Numbered from the stretch's first letter, positions 34,505 through 46,245 are shown. The stretch: 64,000 bases of DNA from Ashinkailepas kermadecensis (GCA_034440615.1 JAOTOM010002922.1:1-64000); one strand, 5' to 3'. Numbers and translations are program-made. Notes: generated by a model not told the origin, from the letters alone.

Positions 34505-34605
34505 GTCACATAGTGTTGCCAATGTCTCATACCGATTAGTCACTGGGGAAGAGTAGCGACAGGTGGAACTCAAACCCATAGCCTTTCAGTTGAGGGATGT
34601 ACTTA
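34505..34605 (-). mobile_element. tRNA-SINE type A fragment, diverged
   Basis: On the - strand it reads GGGTTTGAGTTCCACCTGTCG then CTACTCTTCCCC and the CTAATCGG...GAGACATTGG central domain. The tail and A box are lost. Confidence 0.75.
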
Positions 34606-35019
34606 CCCATGGATTACTCACCCGAGTCATACCTGAGGGTGAATTGTCAAACTCTGGGAATTATCCTTGTGGTGAAAAGGCATAGCAATAGGAGCAATGG
34701 AATAGGAGATTCGACATAAAATGCTTCTTCTTTGGCCATGCCAAGCAAGTATTTATCTCAGTCTGATGGCACATATCAAAGTGTGATCATTAATCAATGT
34801 GTCATCATGTGGGGTATGTCGGTTTCTGATGTGGGCTCAGCTCAGAGATCCACAGCATTACTTTGTACTCATGGACGTGGACAAGATGGATGCGGTGGCT
34901 CCGACCGTGGCCCTGCTCACACTTGGCCGTCTGAGCCGGTCTGCAGCCGCGTAGACTGCACGGCTGCAGAACGAGCGTTCCGCATCTGGATGCGCAGCTC
35001 ACTCGACAACTGATTGCAG

Positions 35020-35144
35020 GGCAACTATCCGACGACCGATCATGACGTCACTTTGGGCCACGAGTTTTGCGGTATCGTGACGCAGGTCGGCGCTGAAGTC
35101 AAGTCTCTCGCCATCGGTGACCGGGTCACGGTCGACCCTTACAG
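35020..35144 (+). CDS. MDR zinc polyol dehydrogenase, internal exon
   Basis: The enzyme family oxidises polyols or secondary alcohols with NAD(P)+ using a catalytic zinc. This exon encodes GNYPTTDHDVTLGHEFCG then IVTQVG...KSLAIGDRVTVDPY, including the GHE glutamate near the catalytic zinc and the GDRV loop. It opens after a TTGCAG acceptor at 35014-35019. It ends with ACAG|GCGAGT at 35144, so the donor is GC instead of GT. Downstream GT donors at 35170 and about 35190 would give the wrong phase for the next exon, whereas the GC donor joins correctly (TAC AG|G GGC TGC). The upstream exon with the usual catalytic-zinc Cys was not found. Confidence 0.82.
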
Positions 35145-35719
35145 GCGAGTGTTGACAGGTGCAGCGGACACAGGTGACTGATCTGCACAGGTGAGGTCAG
35201 CCAAACTCTAGAATAGGTATCACAGACCTGACGCAAGGCAACCTGGCTACGATTAAATGTAAGTTCCCACATGTCTAAGAATGGTAAGATGCAACATATA
35301 AGAATGTTGATGCTAATGGCGAAATAATGTTGTTTCGTCAATGGGGCGCCATGCAGAAGCAACATGACAGCATGAGTTTAAAAACCCCAAATCTAAGATC
35401 ATGTGACAATGGAATAATCACTCATCGCCGATGTGGACGGAACAATTCAACACCTACACAGGCCATTACCCATCAACAAATAGGCAAAAGTTTCACAGCC
35501 TTAGCGTCCAGCTTGATCTCAAACTTCAGTCTGTGTAGCTCCCGGTTGACAAACATCACCTAGTGTAGCTGACGGCGATAGCGACAGCACCGGCCCGGGT
35601 ACCGGCAGCGTGGAGTGGTCCCGGTCCCACAGGCCAATAACAAAACATGGGTAAAAGGGCGACACAACACACAACTGCCAATGGTCGATCCTGCTCGTTG
35701 TGTTTCCGGCCTCTCAGGA

Positions 35720-35945
35720 CGCCTCTGAACACTGCCTGCCCTGTTTATGGCAGCCCAGGCCGCCTCTGAACACTGCCTGCCCTGTTTGTGGCAGCCCAGG
35801 CCGCCTCTGAACACTGCCTGCCCTGTGTATGGCAGCCCAGGCCGCCTCTGAACACTGCCTGCCTTATTTATGGCAGCCCAGGCCGCCGCTGAACACTGCC
35901 TGCCTTGTTTATGGCAGCCCAGGCCACCTCTGAACACTCCCAGGC
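35720..35945. repeat. 41-bp minisatellite, about 5.5 copies
   Basis: The unit GCCTCTGAACACTGCCTGCC continues with CTGTTTATGGCAGCCCAGGCC. Copies are nearly identical. It is intronic. Confidence 0.92.
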
Positions 35946-36277
35946 CGCCTCCGGTGCGCGACAGGTTGTGGTCAATGCCACTTGACGGTCTTTTGGTGTG
36001 TCGGGTCGCATCCGAACCGTGGGCGACGTACACCGCGACAGGGAATCCCCTGTCTGTACCTTTGTTCTAAGCGACCACCGCAGCCACCTAGCGGCGAAAG
36101 TCCAAAACATATTGACAGGTATGAGATGCCGTGGGTCGCGACGTTCAACCCAAACCGCTCGAAACAGAACCCAAATTATAGAATGCGTAGCAAAATGCAT
36201 GGCCACTGGCATTTATGTAATCAGGGACGGACACAGAGAGTACTTCGGAGAAGAAAAACGCCCTCTTGAGAGATAAA

Positions 36278-36430
36278 ATCGGTAGCTCAGTGGTTAAGCT
36301 GAGCGTCTGGCAAGCCAGAGGTACGGGGTTCGATTCCCCGCGGCGCCCGTCCTTCCTGCCAGGGTGAGAGGCAGGCGACGTCATGTGGTCTCAGCTGCTT
36401 AATGCGTCGTAAAATCACAACCACTACCAC
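36278..36430 (+). mobile_element. tRNA-SINE type B
   Basis: The tRNA-like head has an A box (TAGCTCAGTGGTTAAGC) and B box (GGGGTTCGATTCCCC). The body has CCTGCC-AGGGTGAGA-GGCAGG, the same hairpin position as type A but with a different stem. It then reads GGCGACGTCATGTGG, GCGTCGTAAAATCACAACC and a CTACCACCC tail. Confidence 0.85.
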
Positions 36431-38735
36431 CCATGAAATCTGAAAATATGTCCTGAATATAAGGACATGCTCTCCCCGATCCTGGTTTGGTGAGAGATCT
36501 CCAGCCATACACATACTGTAATCTGGCATATCGATATCTCTAATCATCTCTAATCAATTTTCTCTACATCTCTAATCAATTTGTCACGTGTCCTAGAAAT
36601 ATTGACCCTAGGTCACTGAGGGGCGCAGCCAAGTTGGTCGATGATGGGGCTTTAGCTACCCACCTTGGACAGTGACGGCTTACGGAAATGGGTGGGATTC
36701 CAGCTGTTTTTGCAGCTCCAATTGTGTGCTCACCTTCAAGTATTTCAAAAAATGTCACTCAATTATCGCCAACACCACAACAGAACACCACCTGTGTTGT
36801 TTCTGGCGATACGGGTTGCTTCCGGTGCACCACAGACTGTTTTTGACCCAGGTCAGTGGACGGTGGTCATGTATCCGGGGACTTGCGGTGTTGTTGACGC
36901 CGCTCGTGATGCCACGACTTCCGGTGTTGGTGACGTCGCCGCGGTGCCGCTGATAATGTTGACAGCCTCGCACGTCATGACTGGTCACGGCTCGACTGCC
37001 AGGCCCATCGGACGTTTTGGATGTTGCTCGTTCGTCTTCGGGGACCACCCGACCCCGATGGTTGGTACTGTGCCTCAGACCACCTATTCCGCCCGCTATC
37101 GAATCTCTCGTCATGCGTGGGCCATGTTTTGATCGCTTATGATCGCTTAACACGCGCACTGGAGGGGGGGGGGGCGAAATCCGTCCACCCCTCCGTTTTT
37201 TCGTACATAACTGCAGATTTACCGGTCGATATACGCGATTGTGAGCGTACCGGCTTAGAAATGACCGGCGCGTCGTTTAAAGCAAGAAAAATCGAAATCG
37301 GCTGAAAATTATTCGAGTTGGGGTCCATTAAAGTAAACAGAATTCGTAGCGCCAGACCACAAAAATCGGCGCTGATGCGCTTCCCGTATATTCGCAAAAG
37401 GGAAGTGTTCTTGGCAACACTAGCGACTTGTTTGATGTATACTGATATGCTATATAGTTTCAAGGTCATGTTAGGTCACCGAGGTCAAGTCAGGTCAAGT
37501 TCATGACAGGTTAATGGAACCAAACTTGGTCAACTGGAATGTTATCATAAATGCACTACTGTTTGTCATTGCGTTTCCATACTTTATTCATGTACTTCAC
37601 TCCTTTCTTCGCGAAGCCGATTGCGCTGAGCTGCCCGACGGAGCAGTCGGGCGGGCGGCCCGGTTCCGGTAACAGGAACAGGTAACTGACCTAATAAAGT
37701 GCTGCTATATAGGTGACTGAGGTCAAATTTCGGGTCTCGCATCTTTATTGCATCTTCAGTAATGTCCAAAAAAATCATTGATGCCCATTTTGGAGCATTT
37801 AAACACAATCACAGCGATCCATAACAATGACAAGCCAAGCCACGCAAAACAGGAAAATTTTGACAAATGTGGCCTCATTTGACCTTGAATATATTGACCT
37901 AAGGTCATTAAATTTGCACACAGAGTTCACTTCCGTACCCATCCACCCTGCGAATTTCGCTCCTCCAGCTTTAATAGGAGCCGAGATCCTCGGGGGGAGG
38001 GGGGGGGCGGAATCCCCCGCCCCCTCCAGTGCGCGTAATTTTCAGAGGCCCTCCAGGGCGCGTGTTAAGAAAGCATCATTTCGGTATTTGGCTACCCAAA
38101 GAACATGGCCAACTGCGCTCCGAAAAAAAACCGGCAGCATTGATATTCCCGCCCGCATGTTTGCCGCCCGAGTACGGAAATCGGAAATCCCAACACGTCA
38201 TAGGGTGTGGAACAGTGCGCAGAATCTGATGACACTATTTGGCATCTATGCCATTGGTTCTAGCAATGTGCATATAATATATTTTGCTGAAAGATGTTCA
38301 AGTCTTGACATTACACCTTAATTTAGGTTCTTTTATTCCTCTTCACCCGGTGACACCAATATACTTAGTTCGGCTCCATGCGGTGGGGGTCAGCCATCGT
38401 TACTCGGCTGGTCAGCGATTGGCACTCCTGCTGGTTGCCACAGATGCCCCGATAAGGGGTGTGGAAACACGGATGTATTTCCGACGGCTATTCGTGATCT
38501 CCATTTCTTTCTCCCGCACCGGAAGAACACCTCTCTCTGGGCCCTGCAGCGATGCGCCCTAAAGCCCAAATAACTAACTAACTAACTGGGCCCTGAAGCT
38601 CGTCTCGACTGATCTTCACCTTTGTTCGAATGATGGTTGTGGGCGCTGTATGACCTATGCACTTGGTGTGCCGCTGAGCCACAATAGCTAATTACTCAGA
38701 TGGTCGGCCGCCTCGAGGCTAATAAGACCTCAGTA
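36431..38735. other. Intronic sequence, nothing recognised
   Basis: Contains G-runs (37165, 38000), AGGTCA-rich stretches near 37470 and a CTAA run at 38570-38586. ORFs at 36665-37132 and 37827-38321 show no domain. No exon of the dehydrogenase is expected here, because the flanking exons join in phase. Confidence 0.45.
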
Positions 38736-38850
38736 GTTGTTTGATTGATTTGTCGCGCAAGTTCACGGTCCACACGCACCATAATACACAGTCTGCTGTC
38801 TGTTTGATTGTTGGTCGCGCTGTTGCACGGTCCACACAGACCACAATACG
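38736..38850. repeat. Tandem duplication, ~60-bp unit
   Basis: TTGTTTGATTGATTTGTCGC then CGGTCCACAC is repeated with small changes within the intron, close to the final exon. Confidence 0.75.
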
Positions 38851-39203
38851 CATCCTCCCGTCCAAGGTTGGATTTGTACCTTGTAATTCTGGATGAAGAA
38901 AGGAAAATGTGTGCGTGAGCGCATACAGGTGACATTTTTCTTCAAACCTGTAACATCAGAATTTCAGTTAGCACTTTCCAGCGAATCTTGATAACCTCAT
39001 TACAAAGCCGTGCATCGTCAAAGAGCACCATTCAACCTCCAAATAAATAATGAGAGGACAATTTTCTGGAGAGGATAACTTTCTGGATGCCAAAAATTCA
39101 GGAGCAGTCTGTTTCTCCAACCCTCCTGTCTGATCCATGGCAGAGTCCACATCAACGCCATGTCGGGACGGCGCCACCCACTAACAGGCCGTCTCTCCCG
39201 CAG

Positions 39204-39999
39204 GGGCTGCTACAAGTGCGTCTACTGCTCGAGCGGAAAGCCGCAACACTGTCTGCACGAGGGGCCGCGCAACGCGATCGGCTTCTTCCGCGACGGCGGC
39301 TGGGCCGAGTACTGTGTGGCGCCCGCCGAGCAGGTACACGCCATTCCGGCCAAGCTGGAGCTGGGTCTCGACCTGGCCTGCCTGGTGGAGACGCTCAGCA
39401 CCATCCAGCACGGCATCGACCGCATCGGCGTGGTGCCGCACGACGCCAACGTGCTCATCATCGGCGCCGGCATCATCGGCATCCTGTACGCGTGCATCTT
39501 CCACCTGCACGGCCACCGGCAGGTGGTCGTGTCAGAGCCGTCGGTTGAGCGTCGCGCCCGCATCGAAGTGCTCGAGCTGGGCTACTACGCGCTGTCGCCC
39601 GACCAGACCCGCGAGCGCATGACCGAGAAGGCCAAGAACCTGGACGCGTACGGGCTCGACTACGTGATCGACTGTTCCGGCTACGCGCCGGCCGTCGAGG
39701 AGGCGTTCCAGTGGCTGCGGAAGGGCGGCCACCTGTGCATCTTCGGCGTGGCGCCGCCCACCTCCAAGATCAGCATCTCGCCCAACCAGATGTTCCACAA
39801 GGAGCTCACCATCATCGGCACGCTCACCAACCCTTTCTGCTACCCGAAGGCGACTGCTCTAGCGGCGGCGCTGGGCCAGCGCTACCTGTCGTACGACAAG
39901 CTGGCCATCGAGACGTTCCAGCTGGAGGACTACGAGACCGCGCTGAGCCGGCTGGCGAGCGGGGTTATCTCGAAGGCGGTCTTCAAGTTTCCCGAGTAG
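39204..39999 (+). CDS. MDR zinc polyol dehydrogenase, terminal exon
   Basis: It encodes the C-terminal 264 residues. GCYKCVYCSSGKPQHC is the four-cysteine structural-zinc lobe (C-x2-C-x2-C-x7-C). VLIIGAGIIGIL is the Rossmann GxGxxG motif for the nicotinamide cofactor, and YVIDCSGYAPAVEEAF, GGHLCIFGVAPP and HKELTIIGTLTNPF are typical MDR core segments. The best family fit is a sorbitol/D-arabinitol dehydrogenase-like member, though substrate cannot be read from sequence. It starts after the CCCGCAG acceptor at 39203; the ATG at 39160 lies in the intron. Stop TAG is at 39997-39999. Third codon positions are strongly G/C, unlike the surroundings. Confidence 0.92.
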
Positions 40000-40570
40000 A
40001 TGCGTCGAGGCGCCGCCCGGGCACAGCTCGGTGGTGCCCCTAATCCAGTCGTAGCAACGCCCCCTAGTCACGTGCTGCCATTGATGTTTTTCGGTGTGGA
40101 GGCCCGGGTCTTCCGCGTTCTCAGTCAGCGCGGTTGTCGTTTCTTGAAGGTTTATCGTAACGGATTATTGACATCTGTATTGTTTATATCTACACCTCGC
40201 AATCATCGTTGTTAAGATTCGGGCATTAGCACAGGGATTTGAGCTGTGATACCCGTAGTTGTTGAATATTCACTGTCCAGTACTTCAGGCTTTGGCCGGT
40301 TTTTGTGGTGTAGTTTTGTCCCATGGAGAGGGGCCTGTTTTCTAATTTGGGCGCTACGTGTTTTTCAATCGTTTATCGAAATGTTTACCTTGCAGGCCTT
40401 TACAATGTTTATGCTTTCATCTGTGGTTTGCCAGGCAACAGAATAAACCATGTTACGGCCACGGTTGCTACTTGCTGATTGTATTCTTATATTTTCCACT
40501 GTATGTTCACCTTTATTTTCTCATCTTGTTTTCGCTCGAATGTCTACTCAATAAATATTACTGAGAAACA
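40000..40570 (+). other. 3'UTR of the dehydrogenase gene
   Basis: A noncoding tail follows the stop. AATAAA occurs at 40442-40447 and 40550-40555; the second, followed by TATTACTGAG, is the likelier cleavage signal. Confidence 0.6.
40550..40555 (+). terminator. Polyadenylation signal AATAAA
   Basis: Canonical hexamer about 550 bp after the stop codon of the dehydrogenase. An upstream alternative is at 40442-40447. Confidence 0.6.
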
Positions 40571-41362
40571 ATATCGTTGCTTGACGTGTTTTGGAGAGGC
40601 GGTAGGTTACAGGCGCTTCGATCAAGCACTTCCATCATACAACGCCCATAGCGTATTGCGTTAGGTCAAATTCTGGTTGAAAGCGTCGCAGATAGCAGCT
40701 AATCCGAACGCCGCAAGGTTTTGAAGGATTTCCCGTGGCGAATCACTTGTAGGTCACAATCCTCCCCTGTGTTATCTTTATAGGTCAGACTTCGCTAGTT
40801 GTCCCTAAGGTGCAGCATGCACTCCATTCCGAATAATAAATAATTAGCATGGCGTTCTGTGTTCCGGGACAGCGGGGACATAGCGGCTTTCGCCGCCACA
40901 CGCAGGGGGGGTGGGGGGGGAGGGGGTGCGGTTCACGCGAGGCCTACTCGGGGCCACCTGGCACACGATGAAGATGGCTGATGTCCTAGTCTTGATTTAA
41001 TGGCGCGAAACTGTTACGAACCCTTCCGTGCCACATCGTAAACTCAGCAGCACATGAGCTGAAGTCTTCGACATATATCTGACCGGAAGTGGCACGACGC
41101 GTGGGCGGGAGTTCTGCGCTCCTCCATTTTATTGTCGAGTCGGGGCGGTCAGTTTCTCGGTAGTGGGTTTGACTGATGCAATGCGGTCAATGCCAAAAGA
41201 TTACCGAATTCAGCAGACAAATGATCAAAAGAACGCCGTACGAAACATCCAAACGGAGCCGATGGCGATTAGCTCGTGCCGGCGTGATGATGCATGCTCT
41301 GGTAATGCAGACGGTCCAGCGGTGGCACCACGCACGAAAGCTGATATTGGGGCATGCTCGGG
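40571..41362. other. Intergenic, nothing recognised
   Basis: Contains a G-rich run at 40905-40927. No gene. Confidence 0.5.
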
Positions 41363-41498
41363 CAGGGGCGGATCCAGGGATCTAGATCGGGGGACTTGCT
41401 CTGGAGGGGTGCCTTTCTATTCTGAGGGACGGCATCGGCTGAAGGAACTCGTTAAGTGGGGGATGTCCCAAGTTGCCCCGCCCCTGGGTCCGTCACTG
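41363..41498. mobile_element. Short hAT-like MITE
   Basis: The left end CAGGGGCGGATCCAGGG and right end CCCTGGGTCCGTCACTG are imperfect inverses over about 17 bp. No coding sequence lies between. Related GGATCC-containing ends occur near 61590 and 61980. I found no clear 8-bp target duplication. Confidence 0.6.
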
Positions 41499-41925
41499 TA
41501 GTGTAAGGTAAGCGATATGGCAGTGCCACCACACATTAAAGTGCGGCAGCTGTCAATAAATCGGTGACAGGACACTCTGAGTGTATTATTACGGAAAGTC
41601 TATTGGCGCACACAGAGAATTGGAGTTCGGAGGCAAACTATTCGCCTTTTGGCTTCTTTTACTGCAGTTCTCGAGTAGCCGAGCAGCACTAGACTCTGCA
41701 CTCTCTGCACTCTCAAGCAGCACTCTAGGCCACTTGATAGCCGGTGACGTAGTTGATCCGGCAGATGCGGCAAAATATGTGCAAAATTATGTTCACATAT
41801 TTTGCATATCAGCCCTGGTCACCACAGGTTACTGACACAACTAAGTCATGTATAAGAAGCTGGCCAACAAAGTAATCACTCGCAGCACCATAGTGTCTCG
41901 CATTTCAGGTATTATCTTCACGGTC

Positions 41926-42205
41926 GTCCCAGCGGCCTCAGCCGTCCCAGCGGTGACGGCATCCCCAGTAGTGAAGGCCACCCCAGCGGCGACAGCGGCC
42001 CCATTGGCCACAGCCGTCCCAGCGGTGACGGCCGCCCCAGTAGTGAAGGCCACCCGAGCGGCAACAGCCGTCTCAGCGGCGACAGCGGCCAAAATGGCCA
42101 CAGCGTCGCAGCGGTGACGATCGCCTCAGTGGCCACAGCTTCCCCAGCAGTCACGGCCGCTCCAGCGATGGCGCAAATGACAGCTCAGCGGCAGCAGAAA
42201 TGACG
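41926..42205. repeat. ~15-bp GC-rich minisatellite
   Basis: Degenerate units of the type CCAGCGGTGACGGCC. One + strand frame gives an Ala/Val/Thr/Pro-rich peptide from 41848; I read this as repeat-driven. Confidence 0.7.
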
Positions 42206-43045
42206 GTCACTCCAGTGGTACTAGCCGCCTCGCTTTATACCGGAGTGACGCCGGACCAATAATAAAAGTAGACCAATTTGCAGGATGCAGACGCCGACCA
42301 GGCCTGTTGTTAGACCTCCCTCACCCAAAACTCTTCAGATTGCCGCTCCCTGAAGTAAATTTTGGCTACGCCATTGACGTTACGCCACTGACGTTTATGA
42401 AATATCATGCCCAACTAAGACATTGATAGACCGTTTAAATCAATCCACGCACCGCTAAGGGTCAAAATCCGAACACTTTTCGAACATTAGGGAACTGACA
42501 AATTCTTACCGCCACACCGTTCAACATCAATCAATTTTTGATTTGCCAGTAGTCATAAATTAATGATTTGAATCCTTGGATGAATGTTTCACGGAAGAAA
42601 GAAAATATATGGCGACATCCCTACTTCATACCATACCATGTATTTGATTTTCCCCAAACTTTGTCAGGGAGCCAACCAAGTGAACCCCGTTCGAGTGTTA
42701 AAATAATCGTTTTTCGCTAAGTGTAAGATGTCGAAACGAGTACAGTAGCACGTCGAAATTTGCCACGGACGTAATGTTATTTAAAATATTTTCAAGTCCT
42801 TCAAGCTCAATTTCGAGCAAATAGTATACTTGTATGTGGGCGTATTTTTGTTTGATTTGTGATATCTGAGATAGCAAATAGGGATACCTGCGTTAACGAT
42901 AACAATAAGTACCTATACTACCAACTGCCCTTGTATATCAGACCACATCACAACCTTTACCTGGAACTGTGTTGCAAGACAATTGTTCGTGTATCACGAT
43001 CCGTCCGATGAGAATAAGCATGATGCTTGTAAGTGAGAGAGGGTC
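42206..43045. other. Intergenic, nothing recognised
   Basis: AT-rich, with no coding similarity. Confidence 0.5.
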
Positions 43046-43204
43046 GGGGTGATTCAGTCGTAGGGAGTCGGACTCTTGATCGCAAGACCGTAGGTTCGAA
43101 TCCCACAACCGGCGGGATTACCGCGTTCGCCCGAAACCAATCGATGTGAGATGTTGGCGACGCTATATGGTCCAGGAGTCGAATGCGTCGTAACAAAACC
43201 CATG
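43046..43204 (+). mobile_element. tRNA-SINE type C
   Basis: The head has an A-box-like GATTCAGTCGTAGGGAGTC and a B box GGTTCGAATCCC. The body ACCAATCGATGTGAGATGTTGG then CGACGCTATATGG matches the central domain of type A and ends GCGTCGTAAC. The tail differs from type A. Confidence 0.82.
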
Positions 43205-44542
43205 TTCTTCTTGTAAATTGGATACTGTTATAAATGAGGCTTGAAGACGTCACAACACAACACAAATCGGGAGCATGATGTCGATACACTTTTGGAAAGG
43301 ATGTCGATTCAGTGTTCAGGAAGTGATATATTCCACCCTGTGTCATGAATAACGTAGCACTGCCACGCCCTGGCTGCATCACTGCAGCTGACTAAATTAT
43401 CAACGAAGTATCAACACTGCTGTTGAGGTGCTGGAGTACCACTGCACTACAAGGTCCTCATCCATACTGTATCGCATGCCACGGTCTATAGCAGTGAGCG
43501 AACACTGCGTCAGTGCCCCGACCTTATCCGTCACTCAGTGCACAGACAATCCGGAAGCGAATCATGTCTGTCTGATCAATCGGTGTATGGACCCGTGGGT
43601 GGAAACCCGAGTGGTTCGGGTGGGTTCTAGACTCTGGATACTCTGGTGGATACCTTAGTGCATACCCTGGGCTTACACCCCCACGAAGTCTGGGAAGTCT
43701 CAACCAGCACACGAAGCGATTGGCGAGTGTCGGTCGCCGGTTTCCAGTTGAGAGTGTGATGGCCACTTCTCTGTGAACCATACTGTGCCATGTTGTCACA
43801 ATATGACAGCTGCCCACTGATGACCTGGATATCTTACAATCTGTGTCGCACTTTAAATCGCATGCCAGCTCCGTGGACCTTATGAAGACAAACGACGGAG
43901 GAACCAGTGAAGGTGTGAAGCTGCAGCCGTGCGGATGGGCGGACAACGCCAACTACTACCACCTGAGGTGAGCGGCCGAATCCGGGCGACAACGCCGCAC
44001 TACCACCTGAGGTGAGCGGCCGAATCAAACATTGAAGTCCAAAAATGGAGAGGAGCGAGTTTCCAGATCCTGTATTTTGTTCGATAAGCGCACATGTTTG
44101 ACTACAGGCAATGTGATCACATCTGTCTTTGACAGGCAACACTAGCGCAACAATCGTGACGCAACTCGTCTGATTACACAAAAGAGAATACTTGGCGCCG
44201 CATGCCGGAAAACCTTTCCCGCGGTTCGCCACAACCGCGCCGAACGGCAACACAGAGCGCCGAGCGCCGGGACACCTTTCCCGCGGTTCGTCACAACCGC
44301 GCCAAACGGCAACAGCGCGACGCAACATATCACAACCGGACGTCGTTTCGCGTGAGCAGCCGAACGCGCATCTTCTGAATACGACCACTGTTTGTACATT
44401 ACTACTGGGCTTTTGATTCGACAAGCCCGGCTTCCAGCGCCTTGTCTGGACTCGCTCGGACCGAATCCCCGGCAAAGGCAGCAGGTATCTGGGTCCAGCC
44501 TGACCCGACGAGCAGACCTGCCGCCAGCGGACCGCCGCCAGC
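43205..44542. other. Spacer with two small tandem duplications
   Basis: TACCACCTGAGGTGAGCGG is duplicated within 43955-44025, and CTTTCCCGCGGTTCG blocks are duplicated within 44210-44325. The 3'UTR of the DENND2-like gene (- strand) should lie in the right part, but I see no AATAAA to fix its end. Confidence 0.45.
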
Positions 44543-44676
44543 TCAGGAGTTGAGACGCCACTTGAACCGGCCGCCGGTCGTCGTCTTACCCAGCTGCCGG
44601 CTACTCTTGAGCAGACACTGGGTGCTCGCCTCCAGACTAGAGTGTTTCTCCAGCACCCGTCGGTCGAAGAGACTCA
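44543..44676 (-). CDS. DENND2: DENND2-like protein, terminal coding exon
   Basis: It follows a CACAG acceptor at 44678-44677. Its first two bases complete the split Val codon (G|TG) begun in the exon at 45852. It encodes SLFDRRVLEKHSSLE and a basic tail ending KWRLNS, with the stop at 44545-44543. In DENND2 proteins the dDENN module is followed by a GLFxxRV-type helix and a basic C-terminus, which this matches. Coding GC is high. Confidence 0.75.
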
Positions 44677-44837
44677 CTGTGGCACATTGTGTCAGGTCAG
44701 TACAGCGCAGTAACAGCTGAGGTGACATCATGTCACAGCGTAATAATAATGGTTTTTCGTTACGTGCGAGATGTCCAAACGAGTTCAGTAAGATGTCTAA
44801 CTTCACCATGAAAGCGGTGTCGTTTAGAATATCACTT

Positions 44838-44966
44838 ACGTTCGAGCGGGGGCTCAGGTACACGTCAAAGTACAACCACTACACCTGAACACCCTCACGC
44901 CATAGACGTTCGAGCGGAGGCTCACGCACACGTCAAAGTACACTGTACTGCATCTGAACACCCTCA
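44838..44966. repeat. Tandem duplication, ~65-bp unit, intronic
   Basis: ACGTTCGAGCGGGGGCTCA, then ACGTCAAAGTACA and CTGAACACCCTCAC, occurs twice. It lies in the intron between the last two DENND2-like exons. Confidence 0.85.
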
Positions 44967-45243
44967 CATTTCTGACACATTGATTTCTCGTCTTGTCCGA
45001 AGTGCACATGATAACGAACTTTGCGTAATTGCCGCTAATGCCTATCAGCACCCGCTGTGGTCCGGACAACAACTTCTGTACCACAAGTGCGTTTCAGCGC
45101 ACGAGTTCCGAGGGCGTCATAATGATATTGGTATGGGTGAAGGTCCTACAGGCACCGCAAGTTCCACTGAGTGCTAATTAATCTCACCACGTTACTCTGC
45201 TCTCAGGGCCTGGGACAATTTGCACCTTCTAATAGCTTGATCG

Positions 45244-45700
45244 CCCCATATACTGCACCTGCCGTGTCCCCAGTAATCACCCCCATATACTGCACCTGCC
45301 GTGTCCCCAGTAATCACCCCCATATACTGCACCTGCCGTGTCCCTAGTAATCACCCCCATATACTGCACCTGCCGTGTCCCCAGTAATCACCCCCATATA
45401 CTGCACCTGCCGTGTCCCTAGTAATCACCCCCATATACTGCACCTGCCGTGTCCCCAGTAATCACCCCCATATACTGCACCTGCCGTGTCCCCAGTAATC
45501 ACCCCCATATACTGCACCTGCCGTGTCCCCAGTAATCACCCCCATATACTGCACCTGCCGTGTCCCCAGTAATCACCCCCATATACTGCACCTGCCGTGT
45601 CCCCAGTAATCACCCCCATATACTGCACCTGCCGTGTCCCCAGTAATCACCCTCATACTGCACCTGCCGTGTCCCCAGTAATCACCCCCATACTGCGCCT
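45244..45700. repeat. 37-bp minisatellite, ~12 copies, intronic
   Basis: The unit CCCCATATACTGCACCTGCC continues with GTGTCCCCAGTAATCAC. Most copies are identical. It lies about 150 bp downstream, in gene orientation, of the 45975-45852 exon. The adjoining 45755-45805 stretch repeats GGAGACGGCAGC. Confidence 0.95.
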
Positions 45701-45851
45701 GCCGCGTGTGCCCAGTAATCACCCGCCGCTCGTGTTCCTGCCACCACCGGTCGGCTGAGACGGCGGCGGAGACGGCAGCGGAGACGGCAGCGGAGACGGC
45801 AGCGGAGCCGCCGGTCGGCAGAGAGGGGGGGGGGGGGGCGGCGGCACTCAC

Positions 45852-45975
45852 CGGCCGGGTCTCCAGTCCGCTGCTCGCACGACTCGATGAACGCGCCGAA
45901 CATGGCCGTCTCGGTGAACCACGAGAGGAACTCGCGCACCTCGTCCGACGGCGCGGCCGCCACAAACGAGTCGCG
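45852..45975 (-). CDS. DENND2: DENND2-like protein, dDENN exon
   Basis: It encodes RDSFVAAAPSDEVREFLSWF then TETAMFGAFIESCEQRTGDP, the dDENN segment corresponding to REAFRKSV..RRFLE.F.ESQMFAGFI in DENND2 proteins. Acceptor CTCCCCAG (45977-45976) and donor G|GTGAGT (45851-45850) are both strong. It begins in phase 0 directly after FFQ of the preceding exon and ends in phase 1, completed by TG of the last exon. A run of C lies just inside the donor-side intron. Confidence 0.9.
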
Positions 45976-46009
45976 CTGGGGAGCCGGCACAATCAGCACT
46001 GGACATAAC

Positions 46010-46245
46010 GTGGCCACAACCGGCGACACACCGCGACAACACAGCACATAATGTGGCCATAACATCGGAACCGCCACGGTAACACGGCCGACAATTTGGC
46101 CACAGCGCGGCAAACTGCATGGTAACACAGGGTATAATTTGGCCACAGCAGGACAGACTATTTGGTAACACAGGACACAGTTTGGCAACAGCAGGACAGA
46201 CTATATGGTAACACAGGACACACTGTGGCCACAGCACAGCAAAGT
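46010..46245. repeat. ~44-bp degenerate minisatellite
   Basis: Units of the type GGTAACACAGGACACA then TGGCCACAGCA. It lies on the acceptor side of the 45975 exon. I do not see the exon's own start inside the unit. Confidence 0.75.

Larger units (their letters stand above)
35145..39203 (+). other. GC-AG intron of the dehydrogenase gene
   Basis: The intron begins GCGAGT and ends TCTCTCCCGCAG. It is about 4.06 kb long and contains a 41-bp minisatellite, a SINE and much unassigned sequence. Confidence 0.7.

Noticed and set aside
36665..37159. Overlapping 130-155-codon ORFs on both strands in the dehydrogenase intron
   Set aside because: No domain, no codon-usage contrast that I can support, and the flanking exons splice in phase without them.
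39160..39203. ATG at 39160 as the start of the dehydrogenase
   Set aside because: The sequence before 39204 is a pyrimidine-rich splice acceptor, and the peptide before GCYKC matches no MDR sequence, whereas the exon at 35020-35144 supplies the correct preceding residues.
41848..42117. Ala/Val/Thr/Pro-rich ORF starting MYKKLANK
   Set aside because: Most of it is a degenerate 15-bp minisatellite, and an equally long ORF lies opposite. No start or splice support.
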